Of a stretch of 35,241 nucleotides of DNA, positions 18,577-27,171 are shown in pieces. The position numbers and the translations under genes were made by a program. The notes under the pieces were generated by a model. It had not been told where the DNA came from. It worked only from the letters and a program-made list of their open reading frames with translations, and did no database searches. The DNA is from Mariniblastus sp. Its GTDB lineage: Bacteria > Planctomycetota > Planctomycetia > Pirellulales > Pirellulaceae. Each line of letters begins with the position of its first letter. Positions within the stretch are counted from its first letter, which is position 1. Location: positions 1 to 35,241 of the forward strand of contig JAPKBL010000051.1 of assembly GCA_028823415.1 (NCBI GenBank), in the 5' to 3' direction.

Positions 18577-21500
18577 ATGAACCCAAGCCTTCTCAATTAC
18601 CGTTCGCAATTTACTAACGGCGGACTCTCCCTTGGGTTAATCCTATTTATTACGCTCGGATACTTGAGCGTCACTTTTGGGCAAACCGACAAAGTTCACG
18701 AATCTCAAAACGCCATCGAACAATTCGACATTCACCCAGAACTGGACGTCGAACTGTTCGCGTCCGAACCGATGATGGCAAACCCAACCAACATTGACAT
18801 CGATCACCTCGGGCGTGTTTGGGTTTGCGAAGTTATTAATTATCGACAGTTTCGAAACGGTGACTCAAAACCTCGCGAAGAAGGTGATCGGATACTGATC
18901 CTCGAAGACACCGATGGCGACGCCAAAGCGGACACCCAAACCGTGTTCTACCAAGGCCGCGACATCGACTCAGTCCACGGAATTTGTGTGCTGGGGGATC
19001 GCGTATTAGTATCTGCCAACGATGCTGTTTTTTACTTGATTGATTCCGATGGTGATTCCAAAGCCGATCGCAAAGAAATTTTGTTCACCGGTATCGGAGG
19101 AAAACAACACGACCATGGAATTCATGCGTTTGTGTTCGGTCCCGATGGGAAACTTTATTTCAATTTTGGTAATAACGGCCGCCAAATTAAAGATAAAGAT
19201 GGCAAACAAATCATCGATAAAGCGGGCAATCCGGTAATCGCAAACAGTCGCCCCTATAATCAAGGAATGATCTTTCGCTGCAATCTCGACGGCTCGGATT
19301 TCGAAACACTCGCATGGAATTTCCGTAACAACTGGGAAGTTTGCATCGACTCCTTTGGATCGCTCTGGCAATCCGACAACGACGATGACGGAAACCGGGC
19401 AACCCGAATTAACTTCGTGATGCCATTTGGGAATTATGGCTACACCGATCAAAAAACCGGGGCCGGATGGCGAACTCAAAGAACAGGCATGCATCCGGAC
19501 GTACCGACGCGACACTGGTATCAAAACGACCCGGGCGTCGTTCCCAACCTTCTGATTACCGGCGCGGGATCTCCCACAGGAATCTGTGTCTATGAAGGTG
19601 ACTCACTTCCTCAAATCTTCCAAAACCAAATGATTCACTGTGACGCAGGGCCGAACATCGTTCGAGCGTACCCAGTCGAAGTTTCGGGGGCAGGCTACTC
19701 CGCTTCAGTCGTCAATATGATTGATGGGGCTCAAAAGAACCAATGGTTCCGGCCCTCCGATGTTTGTGTTGCTCCCGATGGGTCCTTAATTGTTGCCGAC
19801 TGGTACGATCCCGGCGTGGGGGGGCATCGGATGCAAGATGTCCAGCGGGGTCGATTGTTCCGTGTCACCACCAAAGGTGATGGGGGCAATTACAAATCAC
19901 CTCCGGTTGATTTCTCCAGTCCTGCATCATCAGCTCAAGCCTTAGGTAGCCCTAATCTGGCCACTCGCTACCTGGCCTGGAAGGCACTTCAAGAATTCGG
20001 AAGTCAATCGGTTCCTGCACTCGAAGCCTTATGGAGTCAGGACAATCCCCGACACCGTGCCCGTGCCTTATGGGCCTTAGGAAATCTAAACATTCCTAAA
20101 ACGCAAAAAATCAAATACATCCAAGCCGGGCTTAGCGATCCCAATATCGACTTGCAAATCACGTCAATTCGTTTGGCAGTCTTGCTACAGGATCAGCTAT
20201 CTTATTCCGATATTCGTGACCAGATCGATCTCGAAAATGCTGACCCGGCATTGCTGCGGGCGATTCTCATTGCGATGCGTCAATGGATGCTCGACCCCCA
20301 GCCCAAGGAAGCCGAACAACTCGTCGAAATGTGGGCAACCATCGCTTCAATGTACCGCGCTCCAGACCGGTGGTTTCTTGAGGCGCTCGGCATTGCCGCT
20401 GACAATCACTGGGATGCCTGCCTAGCCAAATGGCAAGCCAGTTTCTCAGGAGACCCAATGGCTTCCGAAGAAATGAAAGATATCTTGTGGCGATCTCGCG
20501 GAAAGACGTCCGTCGCAGCACTGGGAAAAATAATCGAACACCCATCCACGACTGCCGAACAAACCGCCCGTTATTTTCGGGCACTCGACTTTTTGACTTC
20601 GGATGACAAAGCAAACATCCTCGCTGAAATTGCTTTTGGTGATCGCGACTACGAAGCTGCAAAATCTAAGGTTGTTTTGATGGAGTCAGCAAATCGCTTA
20701 ACGCTTAAATCCTTAAATGAGAGCCAATTAGAAAAGCTAAATCAACTAATTGAACAGAATCGCGGGACGCCCGAATTTGTTTCTCTCATCGACCGTTTTT
20801 CAGCCAAGCAATTTTACTCAGATGTTCTGAAGATTAGCGCGGATTCTTCTAATCCTCAGTTGGCAGCGGATGCCATGAAACTATTGTTGGGAAAGAAGCA
20901 GGATACACTTGTCAAAGATCTAATCCTCCATTCACCGCCCGAAACTCAACAGAGCCTCTGTGATGCGTTGGCAAATTCAGGAACGAATGAGGGAGGGGTC
21001 ATTCTCAATGGAATTGCAAAACAACGGTTCTTCGACTTGTCACTGCGAAATTATGCGATTAAGAAAATGGGGGAAAGTCAATCGGGAGCCCGCACAGTTC
21101 TGTCTTGGATTACGAAAAAAGAGAAAATCGACCCCGGAACACTTCCGGCAATTCAAGCCACGCTCCACGGCGCTCGATGGGATGACATCCGTCAAAAAGC
21201 GAATGAACTATTCCCAATTGCAGCCACCAAAAACAGCCAGTCGCTACCTTCCATGGATCAGTTAAAAAAACGGAAGGGGAATACCGCGAATGGCCAGATT
21301 ATTTTCGAACAGGCCGGAACTTGTGCGAAGTGCCACATCGTCAATGGCAAAGGGATTGAAGTGGGGCCCGATCTCTCAGAAATCGGCAATAAACTATCCA
21401 AACTTGCCCTCTACGAGTCTATCTTGTTTCCCTCCGCTGGAATCAGCCACAACTATGAAAACTGGATGATTCAAAAATCGGATGGACGAAGCATCACGGG

Positions 21501-21702
21501 AGTGCTACTCGGGGAAACCGCCACAGAAATCCAAATCAAGGACGAAAAAGGCATCCAGCATATTATTAAATCGGATGAAATTGACGCCCGAAAACGACTG
21601 CAGATTTCGTTGATGCCGGCAGATCTACATAAGGAATTGACCACTGAAGAATTGGTCGATCTTGTGGAATATTTGTCGACGCTCAAGAAGAAAAATAACT
21701 GA
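18577..21702 (+). CDS. PVC-type heme-binding CxxCH protein (propeller, HEAT-like repeats, cytochrome c)
   Basis: The 1041-residue exported protein begins with a signal peptide (GGLSLGLILFITLGYLSVTFG). Residues ~45-435 form a glucose/sorbosone-dehydrogenase-like beta-propeller: FDIHPELDVELFASEP, HLGRVWVCEVINYRQF, EDTDGDAKAD, DHGIHAFVFGPDGKLYF, VADWYDPGVGGHRM. The DxDGDxxAD segments look like calcium-binding loops. The middle (~450-880) is helical and HEAT-repeat-like (ATRYLAWKAL, HRARALWALGNL). The C-terminus is a class I cytochrome c with Cys916-A-K-Cys919-His920 and a likely axial Met1013 (SLMPADL). This domain order is the PVC-specific family, common in multiple copies and thought to be periplasmic redox enzymes on unknown, perhaps sugar, substrates. 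It stops 10 bp from the convergent permease gene. Confidence 0.93.
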   Translation: MNPSLLNYRSQFTNGGLSLGLILFITLGYLSVTFGQTDKVHESQNAIEQFDIHPELDVELFASEPMMANPTNIDIDHLGRVWVCEVINYRQFRNGDSKPREEGDRILILEDTDGDAKADTQTVFYQGRDIDSVHGICVLGDRVLVSANDAVFYLIDSDGDSKADRKEILFTGIGGKQHDHGIHAFVFGPDGKLYFNFGNNGRQIKDKDGKQIIDKAGNPVIANSRPYNQGMIFRCNLDGSDFETLAWNFRNNWEVCIDSFGSLWQSDNDDDGNRATRINFVMPFGNYGYTDQKTGAGWRTQRTGMHPDVPTRHWYQNDPGVVPNLLITGAGSPTGICVYEGDSLPQIFQNQMIHCDAGPNIVRAYPVEVSGAGYSASVVNMIDGAQKNQWFRPSDVCVAPDGSLIVADWYDPGVGGHRMQDVQRGRLFRVTTKGDGGNYKSPPVDFSSPASSAQALGSPNLATRYLAWKALQEFGSQSVPALEALWSQDNPRHRARALWALGNLNIPKTQKIKYIQAGLSDPNIDLQITSIRLAVLLQDQLSYSDIRDQIDLENADPALLRAILIAMRQWMLDPQPKEAEQLVEMWATIASMYRAPDRWFLEALGIAADNHWDACLAKWQASFSGDPMASEEMKDILWRSRGKTSVAALGKIIEHPSTTAEQTARYFRALDFLTSDDKANILAEIAFGDRDYEAAKSKVVLMESANRLTLKSLNESQLEKLNQLIEQNRGTPEFVSLIDRFSAKQFYSDVLKISADSSNPQLAADAMKLLLGKKQDTLVKDLILHSPPETQQSLCDALANSGTNEGGVILNGIAKQRFFDLSLRNYAIKKMGESQSGARTVLSWITKKEKIDPGTLPAIQATLHGARWDDIRQKANELFPIAATKNSQSLPSMDQLKKRKGNTANGQIIFEQAGTCAKCHIVNGKGIEVGPDLSEIGNKLSKLALYESILFPSAGISHNYENWMIQKSDGRSITGVLLGETATEIQIKDEKGIQHIIKSDEIDARKRLQISLMPADLHKELTTEELVDLVEYLSTLKKKNN

Positions 21703-21713
21703 GGCGATCGCCT
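21702..21713. repeat. 12-bp perfect palindrome filling the gap between convergent genes
   Basis: AGGCGATCGCCT occupies the whole 10-bp space between the TGA of the PVC heme gene and the TAA of the permease, overlapping one base of each. It contains GCGATCGC. It could form a tiny stem in both transcripts, but there is no loop or T-run. Confidence 0.4.
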
Positions 21714-22792
21714 TAAGTTCCGTTGTTTTTCGCGGGCAACATGCGAAAAAACCACTCTGGAGATCCGTGTCGCAATTGGTCGACGATGACGGCAACAATA
21801 ATAATTCCGCCGATAATAATATGGGTGTACGTGTTAGGAATTGAGAGTTGGGCGCACCCACTTCGGATGGCGGTAATGATCAAAGCCCCAACAAGCGTTC
21901 CCAGTATCGAACCGCGCCCGCCACTGAGACTTCCCCCTCCAAGGACAACTGCCGCGATGATTTCAAGTTCTTTACCCATCCCGTCAGACGGATTTCCGTT
22001 CTTCACATTGGCGTAATACATTAAACCGCCGAGGGCAACAAAAAGTCCTGCGAGTGTATACACCGCGATGACCGTCAGGGGCACGTTGACACCGCACAGT
22101 CGTGCGGTGGATTCACTCGATCCAATCGCAAATACATTCCGGCCAAAAACGGTATAACGCAAAAGCAAGACAACGGCCAAGGCAAGGATCAACGTTAGCA
22201 ACACACTGTTCGGGATATTGGGCAAGAACCCAAAATTCAAATAACGCTCCGAATTTGAGCCGGTGTAACAGAAATCACTCAACCAGCCGGGGATATTTTT
22301 TTCGTCCGCATAGACCGTCGACTCTTTTGAAATGATCTGTCCCACCCCAAGGAAAATTGTCATGGTGCCCAGCGTAACAATAAACGGGACGACCTTGGTT
22401 AGGCTGATCAGACCTCCGTTGACCAAACCACAAATGCAACCGGTGAGTAGAGTCAGGCAGACTGCTTGCAGAACCACCCAAACAAACCCGGGTTCGCCCG
22501 AAGCGACTGCAGCATGTTTCAATTGAGTCGCGAGAACTGTCCCGCACAACGTCAGCGCAGTCCCAGCCGATAAATCGATGCCGGCGGCGATGATAATCAT
22601 AGTCATCCCCAACGCCGGTACGGCAATCAGTGCGGCCGAATTCATCATCACGCGAAAGTTTCTCGGAGAGAGATAATTCCCAGAGCTCCATCGCTGATCT
22701 GCAAGTGCGAACAGCATCAAGATGAACGTGAGCGCAAAAATCGGCCCGAGCTGGGATTGGAAAATAGATTTTAAGATTCGTCGAAAATTCAT
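21713..22792 (-). CDS. Ribose-type sugar ABC transporter permease (RbsC family)
   Basis: The 359-residue polytopic membrane protein of the branched-chain-amino-acid/ribose permease superfamily has about eight to ten hydrophobic segments. Family phrases are present: NFRVMMNSAALIAVPALGMTMIIIAAGIDLSAGT (read as two overlapping pieces), GLVNGGLI, VPFIVTLGTM, FAIGSSESTARLCGVNV and the C-terminal VVLGGGSLSGGRGSILGTLVGALI, which is the contact loop for the ATPase. The sugar cannot be told from sequence. It is the last gene of a three-gene importer (binding protein, ATPase, permease), 81 bp after the ATPase gene. There is no clear Shine-Dalgarno. The start fits the family N-terminus. Confidence 0.93.
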   Translation of the reverse strand: MNFRRILKSIFQSQLGPIFALTFILMLFALADQRWSSGNYLSPRNFRVMMNSAALIAVPALGMTMIIIAAGIDLSAGTALTLCGTVLATQLKHAAVASGEPGFVWVVLQAVCLTLLTGCICGLVNGGLISLTKVVPFIVTLGTMTIFLGVGQIISKESTVYADEKNIPGWLSDFCYTGSNSERYLNFGFLPNIPNSVLLTLILALAVVLLLRYTVFGRNVFAIGSSESTARLCGVNVPLTVIAVYTLAGLFVALGGLMYYANVKNGNPSDGMGKELEIIAAVVLGGGSLSGGRGSILGTLVGALIITAIRSGCAQLSIPNTYTHIIIGGIIIVAVIVDQLRHGSPEWFFRMLPAKNNGT

Positions 22793-22873
22793 CTGAGTTT
22801 GAGACTCGCTCTATTTTATAAAATCACGAATGTACGAATTCATTTCTAAATACAAAGCTCGCGTTGATTATTT

Positions 22874-24358
22874 TTAACCAATCGCGACCCCCATGACTTC
22901 CTCTTCTGTCCAGTCCGAAGCATTTCTGACTTCTCGCAATTCTCCCCTTGCCATCACACCAATGCGATCACAAACCGCTAATAACTCGGGCAGATATGAA
23001 CTTACAAAAACAATGGTTTTACCAGTCGCAGCCAATTCGCCAAGCATTTGATAGATCTCCGCTTTGGTCCCGAGATCAATCCCTTTCGTTGGTTCGTCCA
23101 TTAACAGAATATCCGCCTGCTGGTGAAGAATTCTCGCAATCGCAACTTTTTGCTGATTCCCACCCGACAACTCAGATACCGCTTGATCGCTCGCATTGCA
23201 TTTTACTTGAACCCGTTCCAGCAACTTTTCTGCCGCGAGTTTTCGTTGCTTTAAATTAAGCACACCTAGTGTGGTGTAGTCTGTCAATCGACTGAGCGTT
23301 AAATTGTCGATGACGGAAAGGTCCTGCGCCAAGCCTTCGCTTTTCCGATCCTCTGAAATAAACCCAAACCCTGCTTGGATGCGTTCGCCAATCGTATGAG
23401 CAATAGGTTTTTGATTAACCGATACGCTTCCCGAAGAAGCGTAATCCAAACCAAAAATCGTACGGATTAACTCTGTCCTCCCCGCGCCGACCAACCCAGC
23501 AACCCCAAAAATCTCTCCTCTTCGAAGTTCAATATTAATATTCTTTGGAGAGGGGGAGCCATTCAAATCTTGAATGCTGACCCAAGGCTCGCCAGGACAG
23601 TGAGCCACGGTTGGAAATAAATTCCTGACGTCCCTGCCTACCATCAACGAAACGATCGTATCATCATCGATATCTTCCATTATTCCTTCGCCAACATTTT
23701 CTCCGTCTCTTAAGACGGTGTAGCGATCAGCCACTTCGCGAACCTCTTCGAGGAAATGGCTGATGTAAACCATTCCAATCCCACGCTCCTTCAGTTCGTT
23801 GATAATCGAAAATAAACGGGCGACGTCTTTCTGCGGAAGTGAACTGGTTGGTTCATCAAACAGAATGATGCGAGCCTCAGCAACCAACGCACGCGCAATC
23901 TCGATCATTTGTTGGGTCGCCACCGATTGTTCGCCTACGATTGCCGTCGGGCTCAGTCCCTCAAGTCCCACGGCTTCAAGCGCTTCAATAACCTTGGGGC
24001 GCTGTTGTTTTCGAATCAACAAACCGCCGCCACTACCGACATGCCCCAGAAGAAGATTGTCTTCAACACTTAATTCCGGGGCGAGGTTCAATTCCTGATA
24101 AATCATGGCCACGCCAGACCGCCGCGTATCCGAAGGACCAGAGGGTCGGAAGGGGCGGTCACCAATGGACATTTCTCCCGAATCCGCTCGATGAGCCCCA
24201 CTCAATATTTTTAGGAGCGTGCTCTTGCCTGCGCCATTCTCTCCAATCAGCGCCAATACTTCACCGGCACGAACGCTTAAACCAACCCCGCGCAGTGCTT
24301 CGGTCGGCCCGAACGCTTTGCAAATCCGGCTTACTTCGAGAATAGATTGACCTTTCAT
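22874..24358 (-). CDS. Sugar ABC transporter ATPase with two nucleotide-binding domains (RbsA family)
   Basis: The 494-residue cytoplasmic subunit powers sugar import. Domain 1 has Walker A GENGAGKS (residues 39-46), a Q-loop (MIYQELNLAPELSV), Walker B IILFDEPTSSL and an atypical signature GEQSVATQQM. Domain 2 has the degenerate Walker A GLVGAGRTEL that is normal for RbsA/MglA, then ISEDRKSEGL, a canonical LSGGNQQKVAIARIL signature and Walker B ILLMDEPTKGID. The frame is open to 24391, but ATG at 24358 has GGGAGG upstream (9-nt spacing) and begins the usual family N-terminus, so I chose it. It is flanked by the binding-protein gene (72 bp upstream) and the permease gene (81 bp downstream). 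Confidence 0.94.
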   Translation of the reverse strand: MKGQSILEVSRICKAFGPTEALRGVGLSVRAGEVLALIGENGAGKSTLLKILSGAHRADSGEMSIGDRPFRPSGPSDTRRSGVAMIYQELNLAPELSVEDNLLLGHVGSGGGLLIRKQQRPKVIEALEAVGLEGLSPTAIVGEQSVATQQMIEIARALVAEARIILFDEPTSSLPQKDVARLFSIINELKERGIGMVYISHFLEEVREVADRYTVLRDGENVGEGIMEDIDDDTIVSLMVGRDVRNLFPTVAHCPGEPWVSIQDLNGSPSPKNINIELRRGEIFGVAGLVGAGRTELIRTIFGLDYASSGSVSVNQKPIAHTIGERIQAGFGFISEDRKSEGLAQDLSVIDNLTLSRLTDYTTLGVLNLKQRKLAAEKLLERVQVKCNASDQAVSELSGGNQQKVAIARILHQQADILLMDEPTKGIDLGTKAEIYQMLGELAATGKTIVFVSSYLPELLAVCDRIGVMARGELREVRNASDWTEEEVMGVAIG

Positions 24359-24430
24359 CGCGTTACGCCTCCCGCGTTCAATCGCTGCCATGCAGTCATT
24401 ACAAGGGTCAATCCGGGCAACCGAGCCAAA

Positions 24431-25420
24431 CTATTCAAAGATCGCCGGTGTCAATAATTCTTGCATCCGTTTTTCATCCATATTGTCGGGCGTTGCTACG
24501 TACTCTCCGGTCGAAGTAAACGGCTCCGCCGCCTTGCCCTGGATATGATCCACCAGTGTAAGAACACTGCGGTACCCCATCTCAACCGGATCTTGAAGAA
24601 CAATCCCCGAACAAGACCCATCCTTTAATGCTTCGATCAGCGCATCGCTGGGGTCGAACGCGATGAATTTTACTTTTCCGTCGAGCCCTGCATTCCTTAA
24701 TGCCTCCAATGTACCGTTTGCATTTGGCTCGCACACGGCAAAAATCCCGTCGAGATCCTCGCCGAATAACTGTAGTAATTGGTCCACTTTTTCTTTAGAA
24801 GAAGTCGCATTGTCTCCGCCTCTCTGGTCGGAAGAAACGACTTTGATTTTTGGAAATTCTTTTAATCCTTCAAGAAATCCATTTTCTCGCTGTTCCGTAC
24901 TTTCACTGCCAGCAAGATAACGCAAGAGAATCACATTCCCCTCTTGATTGACTGCTTTGGCCATTTCCGCCGCTGCCAATTGTCCTCCTTTGAAATTGTC
25001 AGTCGCAACATAGCCAGCAATCTTGGGGCCGTCATCGAGACCGCTGTCGAAAATCACAACGGGAATATTTTCATCAATCGACTCCTCGACCGCGTCAACC
25101 AGTCCACCTTTTTGGTTCGGCGCTAAGACGATCCCATCGACTCCCAGCGTGATCATATTTTTAACCACCTCGATCTGGCTACCCGTATCACTTTCAACCA
25201 CCGGCCCCCGCCAGACGATTTCTACATTACCGAGTTCCTTGGCAGCCTTCTCGGCACCAAAATGGACCGACTTCCAAAACTCGTGGCTTGTCCCTTTCGG
25301 AATTACAGCTAACTTAAGCGGCTTGCCGCTGTAGGACGCTGCCGGCTTCTCGCTTGATCCACAGCCAATGACAACCAAGAGGAATGCTGTGACAGCAGAT
25401 GAAAATAAATTTCTTAACAT
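24431..25420 (-). CDS. Sugar-binding lipoprotein of the ribose-type ABC importer
   Basis: The 329-residue solute-binding protein has a lipoprotein signal with lipobox VIGC (lipidated Cys20), then a two-lobed Peripla_BP_4 fold: LKLAVIPKGTSHEFWKSV, GVDGIVLAPNQ, IPVVIFDSG, YVATDNFKGGQLAAAEMA, GNVILLRY, GIFAVCEPNANGTLEAL, KFIAFDPSDALIEAL, GIVLQDPVEMGY. The phrases resemble RbsB-like proteins, but the ligand cannot be assigned. The open frame reaches 25462. Met at 25420 begins the only sensible lipoprotein signal peptide, though no good Shine-Dalgarno is seen. It is the first gene of the importer operon, divergent from pdxA across about 180 bp. Confidence 0.93.
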   Translation of the reverse strand: MLRNLFSSAVTAFLLVVIGCGSSEKPAASYSGKPLKLAVIPKGTSHEFWKSVHFGAEKAAKELGNVEIVWRGPVVESDTGSQIEVVKNMITLGVDGIVLAPNQKGGLVDAVEESIDENIPVVIFDSGLDDGPKIAGYVATDNFKGGQLAAAEMAKAVNQEGNVILLRYLAGSESTEQRENGFLEGLKEFPKIKVVSSDQRGGDNATSSKEKVDQLLQLFGEDLDGIFAVCEPNANGTLEALRNAGLDGKVKFIAFDPSDALIEALKDGSCSGIVLQDPVEMGYRSVLTLVDHIQGKAAEPFTSTGEYVATPDNMDEKRMQELLTPAIFE

Positions 25421-25479
25421 GGCAACGTCTTGAAAAAGGTGGGAAAATGGAACGCCTAACATCGAATGCGGCTATTCCC

Positions 25480-25485
25480 ATTCTA
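25480..25485 (-). promoter_or_regulatory. Possible -10 element (TAGAAT) of the importer operon
   Basis: TAGAAT on the minus strand lies 60 bp before the binding-protein start. No good -35 is found at 17 nt. Weak support. Confidence 0.25.
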
Positions 25486-25499
25486 TCACTGAATTTATC

Positions 25500-25509
25500 C
25501 TTTCGAAAG
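25500..25509. promoter_or_regulatory. 10-bp palindrome in the divergent promoter region, possible operator
   Basis: CTTTCGAAAG is a perfect inverted repeat lying between the divergent importer and pdxA starts, just upstream of the two -10-like elements. The position suits a shared regulator. No regulator gene is adjacent. Confidence 0.3.
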
Positions 25510-25537
25510 CAAGATCTGTCGACAAAGGATTTGCGTG

Positions 25538-25543
25538 TATAAT
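25538..25543 (+). promoter_or_regulatory. pdxA: Consensus -10 box (TATAAT) upstream of pdxA
   Basis: A perfect TATAAT lies 57 bp before the TTG chosen as pdxA start. It lies inside the longer frame that would begin at 25535, which argues for the shorter protein. The -35 region is poor. Confidence 0.4.
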
Positions 25544-25600
25544 TCGAGTTCTTGGCTCATTCGAATTTTTTACTCGGTCAATCGCAGAAAGTACGTTTCC

Positions 25601-26593
25601 TTGAAAATTCCTCGCATTGCAATCACGATGGGCGATCCCGCCGGCGTTGGACCAGAACTGTGCCTACAGATTTTGTCGACGACTTCCGTTCTCGAGGAAT
25701 GTCACCCAGTCATTTTTGGCGACCTGTCCGCCATTCAAAAAACCGCATCCCAGATGGGAATTACGTTTCCCGAGTGTGCAATTGTTCAGAATGACTTAAC
25801 CGATCAGACCACTGATTCTCGCGCTACCTTCGTTGACCTCGCAGTCAATGCAGGAACCGATTTAGTCGCTGGACAAATCAGCGCCCAAACGGGAAGAACA
25901 TCCTATCAATTCATCGAATCAGCGATTGCATCGGCGATCTCGGGAGACGTCGACGCCGTCGTCACAGGACCCATTCACAAAGAAGCTTGGCGAATGGCGG
26001 GAATTGAATATCCAGGTCATACCGAACTTTTTGCAGAGCGGGCAAAGACGGATCGTTTCTGCATGATGATGACGGCCCCAACATTCAGTTGCAGTCTCGT
26101 GACGACCCACGTTGGTTATCACGAAGTGCCCCGTCTATTGACCACGGAGAGAATTCTTGAAGTAATTTCACTCACCGATGAGGCTCTAACGCGCATTCTC
26201 GGTCGCAAGCCGAAGCTAATCGCGCTGGGGCTAAATCCACATGCAGGAGAGGGGGGATTGTTTGGGTCAAACGAGGAAGAAAATATTATCCTTCCCGCGG
26301 TCACCAACGCTGCCAATGACGGTGTCGATATTACCGGACCGATCCCCCCGGACACCGGTTTTCTACCATGGAAACGGGAAGAAACCGATGGGTATATCTG
26401 CATGTATCACGATCAAGGGTTGATCCCCTTTAAGGCCTTAAACTTTGACACCGGGGTCAATATTACGCTGGGCCTTCCCCTGATTCGCACCAGTGTCGAT
26501 CACGGCACCGCACTGGATATTGCCTGGCAAGGGAAGGCCGACAATTCCAGTTTGATCTCAGCGATTCAGCTTGCGACAAGATTAACAAAATAA
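25601..26593 (+). CDS. pdxA: 4-hydroxythreonine-4-phosphate dehydrogenase family (PdxA or PdxA2-like)
   Basis: The 330-residue NAD-dependent metalloenzyme has every PdxA landmark: ITMGDPAGVGPE at the N-terminus, VVTGPIHKEAW, PGHTELFAE (metal-ligand His), TTHVGYHEV, GLNPHAGEGG, MYHDQGLIPFK (second His) and RTSVDHGTALDIAW (third His). PdxA oxidises 4-phosphohydroxy-L-threonine in DXP-dependent pyridoxal phosphate synthesis. PdxA2 paralogs instead oxidise 4-phospho-threonate or erythronate in sugar-acid catabolism. The neighbouring sugar importer leaves the second role open. The frame could start at 25535, but that lies at a TATAAT box. TTG at 25601 gives MKIPRIAITMGDP, the normal N-terminus and length. 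Confidence 0.92.
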   Translation: MKIPRIAITMGDPAGVGPELCLQILSTTSVLEECHPVIFGDLSAIQKTASQMGITFPECAIVQNDLTDQTTDSRATFVDLAVNAGTDLVAGQISAQTGRTSYQFIESAIASAISGDVDAVVTGPIHKEAWRMAGIEYPGHTELFAERAKTDRFCMMMTAPTFSCSLVTTHVGYHEVPRLLTTERILEVISLTDEALTRILGRKPKLIALGLNPHAGEGGLFGSNEEENIILPAVTNAANDGVDITGPIPPDTGFLPWKREETDGYICMYHDQGLIPFKALNFDTGVNITLGLPLIRTSVDHGTALDIAWQGKADNSSLISAIQLATRLTK

Positions 26594-26728
26594 AAATCAA
26601 TAATTTGAGCGCACCAGCGAATAGAACACCATCAGACTTTTCGAACTACCTTCTCAACAACTTGCGAACAAAGTGTTACCATGGCGATGACCAATTTTTT
26701 TAGTCCAGCATTATTCAGGGAACCAATC

Positions 26729-27133
26729 ATGGGCTCAGACAATCATCCCGTTCGGGAAGTATTAAGAGACATTATCGAGAATTCTTCTATCAGCGCCGAA
26801 CAGGTTAAGACGTTAGAAGACTTCGTTCGTCAGGATTGGGTAATCGATAAAGACGAAGCAAAACTGCTACTGCGTGTTAACCACGCGCTCAAAGAGGAGC
26901 ATGATGGCTGTGTGGAATGGACCTCCTTTTTCGTAACCTCGATTTCGCGTTTAGTGATTTTCGATATGAATTCACCCGGTGAGATCGATACCGATGAAGG
27001 AGACTGGCTGGCGGCCATGCTCGATGAGTACTCAGTGGGCAACAACTCTGAAAAACAAATGCTGCTTGAGCTCCAGAAACTGTCTTCAAGCATTAAAGGA
27101 AAACTTGGCGATCGAATTCAACCGGCTCAATAA
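26729..27133 (+). CDS. Small helical protein with a duplicated EF-hand-like acidic motif
   Basis: I do not recognise a named family. The 134-residue, acidic, probably cytoplasmic protein lacks signal or membrane segments. Two similar motifs stand out: WVIDKDEAKLLLRV (about 37-50) and GEIDTDEGDWLAAML (84-98). Each is a short acidic loop leading into an amphipathic helix, with an aromatic-rich WTSFFV helix between them, which suggests an internal duplication. The loops are too short for canonical EF-hands. The frame opens at 26681, but ATG at 26729 has AGGGA about 7 nt upstream and begins the soluble part. It is convergent with the 5-formyl-THF cyclo-ligase gene. Confidence 0.65.
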   Translation: MGSDNHPVREVLRDIIENSSISAEQVKTLEDFVRQDWVIDKDEAKLLLRVNHALKEEHDGCVEWTSFFVTSISRLVIFDMNSPGEIDTDEGDWLAAMLDEYSVGNNSEKQMLLELQKLSSSIKGKLGDRIQPAQ

Positions 27134-27171
27134 AGCCGTGCTTTGAAACCCGATCTCAAAGATCATCCCGA

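Noticed and set aside
19006..19524. 172-codon minus-strand frame inside the PVC heme gene
   Set aside because: It lies wholly antisense to the conserved propeller domain and resembles no family.
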